This document shows, in pieces, positions 6,538-8,215 of a DNA stretch of 8,215 nt (position 1 is its first letter; each line of letters opens with the position of its first letter). Made by a program: the position numbers and the translations under genes. The stretch is from the NCBI GenBank assembly GCA_002413455.1, contig DHXA01000252.1:1-8215 (forward strand), in the 5' to 3' direction. Below the pieces are notes generated by a model. The model was given only the letters and a program-made list of their open reading frames with translations. It had not been told where the DNA came from and ran no database searches. Source of the stretch: Rhodanobacter sp. UBA5168 (GTDB taxonomy: Bacteria > Pseudomonadota > Gammaproteobacteria > Xanthomonadales > Rhodanobacteraceae).

Positions 6538-7395
6538 TCAATCCGAACAACGATTTGCGGCCCCGGCTTTCAGCAAGCTTTTTAGCGACTCGAGGTAACA
6601 GGCGCGGCCGAGCAGGTAGGCATTTTCATGGCTGGCATCGCGAACCGGGACAAATCGAATGGCAGGGTTTGCTGAAGCCCAGATCCGCATCGGCTCAAAC
6701 GGAGTCACCTGATCGGCCATTCCCTGAAAAATGACGACTGGCGTTGCCGGAAGCTTCACAACGATATCAGTCAGTGCGAAGTCATCCGCCAACAACGCGC
6801 GAACCGGAAGCATGTTCCAGCCCCTAGCCAGCGTGTGCCGCTCGAACCACGCATGGACAACTCCAGAAAGATCGGGTGAAACACCATCAAGCAAGACGCC
6901 ACGGGGAAAAAAACGCGCAGCTTCTGCCAGGGCGACGGTGGCCCCCAGCGAGCGCCCGACGAAAACAGACTGTGCCGGGATGCAAGGCGTGTCGTGCTCA
7001 AGGGAATCAATGGCAGCCGCCACATCGTTGCTCAACCAGCGCAGCTGGCTCGCGCCAGTTGCACCGTCTTGCCCCGGATAGGACACAGCGTAGACCACAG
7101 CACCCGCGCTCTCGATCTGCGGAAACAAGGTGTGTTCGTACGTTCCCATGCCACCGTGCTGGCCCGGAAAAAAGATGACGCACGTAGCATTCGCCCGTCC
7201 GTAACGTCTTACAACGACCGACCTGTGACTGCCAACCTTCACCTCGTAACGCTGGTCTTCATGGGTGGAGTCGTTTGTCTGGGCAGTGAACGTCAGCCGA
7301 TCCATCGCGAAGCGCAGCAACAGCGCTGGCAGCAGGAAATACAGCACCAGCAACCCCGACATCAGGATCAAGCATGCTTTTGCGCGCACAACCAT
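6538..7395 (-). CDS. Membrane-anchored alpha/beta hydrolase (serine hydrolase), substrate unknown
   Basis: A 285-residue protein with an N-terminal hydrophobic segment (about residues 8-29) that looks like an uncleaved signal anchor, followed by an alpha/beta-hydrolase domain. The catalytic triad can be placed: nucleophile Ser149 in GRSLGA, Asp228 in GMADQVTP and His256 in DASHENAYL. PGQHGGMG (77-84) is the probable oxyanion-hole segment. The layout resembles the BAAT/dienelactone/Bem46-like hydrolases that face the periplasm from a membrane anchor, but substrate and family name are not determined. GAGG lies 8 bases before the ATG at 7395. Base composition is lower than its neighbours (about 59% GC by hand count over 6601-6840, against about 69% in 300 counted bases of rnr), so it may be a later arrival. 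Next gene on its strand is the VOC protein. Confidence 0.88.
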   Translation of the reverse strand: MVVRAKACLILMSGLLVLYFLLPALLLRFAMDRLTFTAQTNDSTHEDQRYEVKVGSHRSVVVRRYGRANATCVIFFPGQHGGMGTYEHTLFPQIESAGAVVYAVSYPGQDGATGASQLRWLSNDVAAAIDSLEHDTPCIPAQSVFVGRSLGATVALAEAARFFPRGVLLDGVSPDLSGVVHAWFERHTLARGWNMLPVRALLADDFALTDIVVKLPATPVVIFQGMADQVTPFEPMRIWASANPAIRFVPVRDASHENAYLLGRACYLESLKSLLKAGAANRCSD

Positions 7396-7557
7396 CCTGA
7401 AGGCCTCGGTACCAAGGTTCTATCAGGGCGCAATGGTGTCACAGGAGGCCGAATCCTCTAACACCCTCCACATGGCCATCCTCGCCGCACTGCGGACCAG
7501 CGAGCAGCAGCCGGGTCGAGCCGGTGTCAATCCTTTCCCGGCCTCGGTGGGAGAACA

Positions 7558-7586
7558 CCGACACGCTGTCACGAGGCCTGTATAAT
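7558..7586 (+). promoter_or_regulatory. Sigma70 promoter of the gcvP transcript
   Basis: TATAAT (7581-7586) is a perfect -10 box, and CCGACA (7558-7563, 4/6 match to TTGACA) lies 17 bases upstream. Transcription should begin near 7592-7594, just ahead of the glycine riboswitch, so the whole tandem aptamer would be made but almost no extra leader. The weak -35 leaves room for an activator, but I see no clear operator. The divergent hydrolase gene starts at 7395. Confidence 0.8.
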
Positions 7587-7598
7587 CCCCAAGGTAAA

Positions 7599-7791
7599 CG
7601 TTTGGTGGGAGAAGCGGGCAGCCCTGCAAAGGCCTGTCCGCTGCCGAAGACGCAACGCCCGTAATCGCTCAGGCCCCGTACCATCACGCGTAAACACTCT
7701 GGAGAGAGCGGCTGCCTTCATCGGCGCAAGCCGCCGCCGAAGGGGCACGAGGCTTCCGCCTCCAAACTCTCAGGCAAAAGGACAGAGGGGC
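7599..7791 (+). promoter_or_regulatory. Tandem glycine riboswitch upstream of gcvP
   Basis: Two glycine-binding aptamers in a row. Aptamer I (~7603-7684) has the GGTGGGAGAAGCGGGC opening, the core GCCGAAGACGC (7643-7653) and the CGCTCAGGC 3' part (7666-7674); UGGU (7603-7606) can pair with ACCA (7680-7683) as its P1 stem. After a short linker (~7685-7696), aptamer II (~7697-7790) has CTCTGGAGAGAGCGGC, the core GCCGAAGGGGCACGAGGC and the hallmark ACTCTCAGGCAAAAGGACAGAGG; CUCUG (7697-7701) pairs with CAGAG (7783-7787) as its P1. This matches the canonical gcv riboswitch very closely. In this class, glycine usually turns on the glycine-cleavage genes, and gcvP follows directly. The exact 5' edge is uncertain by several bases. 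Confidence 0.96.
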
Positions 7792-7796
7792 GCCCC

Positions 7797-7813
7797 ACGT
7801 GCGGCACGCACGT
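7797..7813 (+). other. Leader hairpin A after the riboswitch
   Basis: ACGTGCG (7797-7803) and CGCACGT (7807-7813) are exact reverse complements around a 3-base loop, directly after the riboswitch 3' end and the GGGGCGCCCC palindrome (7787-7796). Its 3' arm shares CGT (7811-7813) with the 5' arm of the larger stem at 7811-7868, so the two cannot form fully together. No T-tract follows, which argues against a transcription terminator. It probably belongs to the expression platform. Confidence 0.5.
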
Positions 7814-7868
7814 CCGGCCTTTATCGGCCGGCCCTTATCGGCCGGTACTTATCGGCCATTACCGGACG
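7811..7868 (+). other. Leader stem B enclosing the repeats, reaching the gcvP translation start region
   Basis: CGTCCGG (7811-7817) is the reverse complement of CCGGACG (7862-7868). The stem would enclose the three 14-base repeats, and its 3' arm ends 6 bases before the gcvP ATG, holding the only Shine-Dalgarno-like bases (GGA, 7864-7866). Inner stems are also possible: CCGGCC (7814-7819) with GGCCGG (7826-7831), CCGGCC (7828-7833) with GGCCGG (7840-7845), and CCGGTA (7842-7847) with TACCGG (7860-7865). This suggests control at translation initiation, but it is not proved. Confidence 0.45.
7821..7862 (+). repeat. Three tandem 14-base repeats in the gcvP leader
   Basis: The core TTATCGGCC starts at 7821, 7835 and 7849, an exact 14-base period. 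The unit tails are GGCCC, GGTAC and ATTAC, so the copies have drifted only at their 3' ends. They lie between the riboswitch and the gcvP start, outside any coding frame I accept. The GGCCGG parts can pair with neighbouring CCGGCC, giving alternative hairpins. The array may have grown by replication slippage or may be part of the leader structure. Confidence 0.85.
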
Positions 7869-7874
7869 CCCGTC

Positions 7875-8215
7875 ATGAGCCAGACCAATACGCCTTCCCT
7901 GCGCGACCTCGAACACCATCACGCCTTCATCGAGCGCCATATCGGCCCCAACGATGCCGAGATCGCGCAGATGCTGCGCGTCATCGGCCACGATTCGCTG
8001 GAGTCGATGACCGACGCGATCGTGCCGGGCAAGATCAAATCACCGACCCCGCTCGCGCTGCCGCAGGCGATCACCGAGGTTGAAGCACTGGCCAAGATCC
8101 GCGCCATCGCGGACAAGAACGACGTGTTCCGCAGCTTCATCGGCCAGGGCTACTACGGCACGCTGACGCCGAACGTCATCCTGCGCAACATCCTGGAGAA
8201 CCCGGCCTGGTACAC
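7875..8215 (+). CDS. gcvP: GcvP, glycine dehydrogenase (decarboxylating) P-protein, 5' end
   Basis: The first 113 codons (frame open to the window edge) of the PLP-dependent P-protein, which decarboxylates glycine and passes the aminomethyl group to the lipoyl arm of GcvH in the glycine cleavage system. The N-terminal pattern is distinctive: [17 protein letters not shown] (residues 18-34), then [11 protein letters not shown] (41-51), and later [20 protein letters not shown] (87-106), the conserved start of the P-protein N-domain. The full protein is usually ~950 residues; the PLP lysine is outside the window. ATG 7875 is chosen because [15 protein letters not shown] leads into the conserved block; there is no strong Shine-Dalgarno, only GGACG at 7864-7868, 6 bases from the ATG. 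Expression is very probably set by the upstream glycine riboswitch. gcvT and gcvH are not seen here. Confidence 0.96.
   Translation, partial: MSQTNTPSLRDLEHHHAFIERHIGPNDAEIAQMLRVIGHDSLESMTDAIVPGKIKSPTPLALPQAITEVEALAKIRAIADKNDVFRSFIGQGYYGTLTPNVILRNILENPAWY

Noticed and set aside
7396..7557. Possible promoter or small gene upstream of the hydrolase and gcv promoter
   Set aside because: I found only partial promoter-like matches with poor spacing on the minus strand and no short frame with a ribosome binding site and sensible protein.
7787..7868. Rho-independent terminator in the riboswitch expression platform
   Set aside because: The GC-rich hairpins here are not followed by a run of T residues, so classic intrinsic termination is not supported.
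7799..8083. A plus-strand frame across the gcvP leader and the start of gcvP
   Set aside because: It reads gcvP in the wrong frame; the frame starting at 7875 gives an unmistakable P-protein N-terminus.

Overview
The window is an ordinary, well-packed piece of a high-GC gammaproteobacterial chromosome. Protein similarity recalled from memory (PstA/PstB/PhoU, RNase R with long charged tails, a glycine riboswitch ahead of gcvP) and overall style point to the Xanthomonadales/Lysobacterales, perhaps the Rhodanobacteraceae (Rhodanobacter/Dyella-like). The lineage is an inference; no rRNA is present to settle it. I found no mobile element, CRISPR array or defence system, and no convincing new multi-gene system.

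Layout. (1) 1-1818, plus strand: the 3' end of pstA, then pstB and phoU, the distal part of a phosphate-uptake and signalling operon. A perfect 12-bp inverted repeat at 1831-1856 sits between phoU and the convergent block. (2) 1892-5636, minus strand: rnr (RNase R), rlmB (23S rRNA Gm2251 methyltransferase) and a small three-helix membrane protein, each joined to the next by a 4-base ATGA stop/start overlap, so they are very probably one translationally coupled RNA-metabolism operon. (3) 5702-5896, plus strand: a tRNA-Leu(CAG) with its own strong sigma70-type promoter and a textbook intrinsic terminator, divergent from rnr. (4) 6055-7395, minus strand: a small VOC/glyoxalase-fold protein and a membrane-anchored alpha/beta hydrolase of lower GC content. 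(5) 7558 to the end, plus strand: a sigma70 promoter, a tandem glycine riboswitch starting almost at the predicted transcription start, a structured 80-base leader with three 14-base repeats, and the first 113 codons of gcvP, the P-protein of the glycine cleavage system.

How the parts work together. PstB is the ATPase of the Pst phosphate transporter and PhoU is its regulatory partner. RNase R and RlmB both act on structured or ribosomal RNA. Glycine sensed by the riboswitch should control synthesis of the glycine-degrading P-protein. The part most worth a second look is the leader between the riboswitch and gcvP: it has competing hairpins and no good Shine-Dalgarno sequence outside them.

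Stretches without genes: 1819-1891 (hairpin only), 5637-5767 (tRNA promoter and rnr ribosome binding site), 5897-6054 (one small hairpin, otherwise nothing recognised), 6463-6537 (nothing clear) and 7396-7557 (nothing recognised upstream of the gcv promoter). None of these exceeds 300 bases apart from the gcv promoter, riboswitch and leader region, which is annotated.
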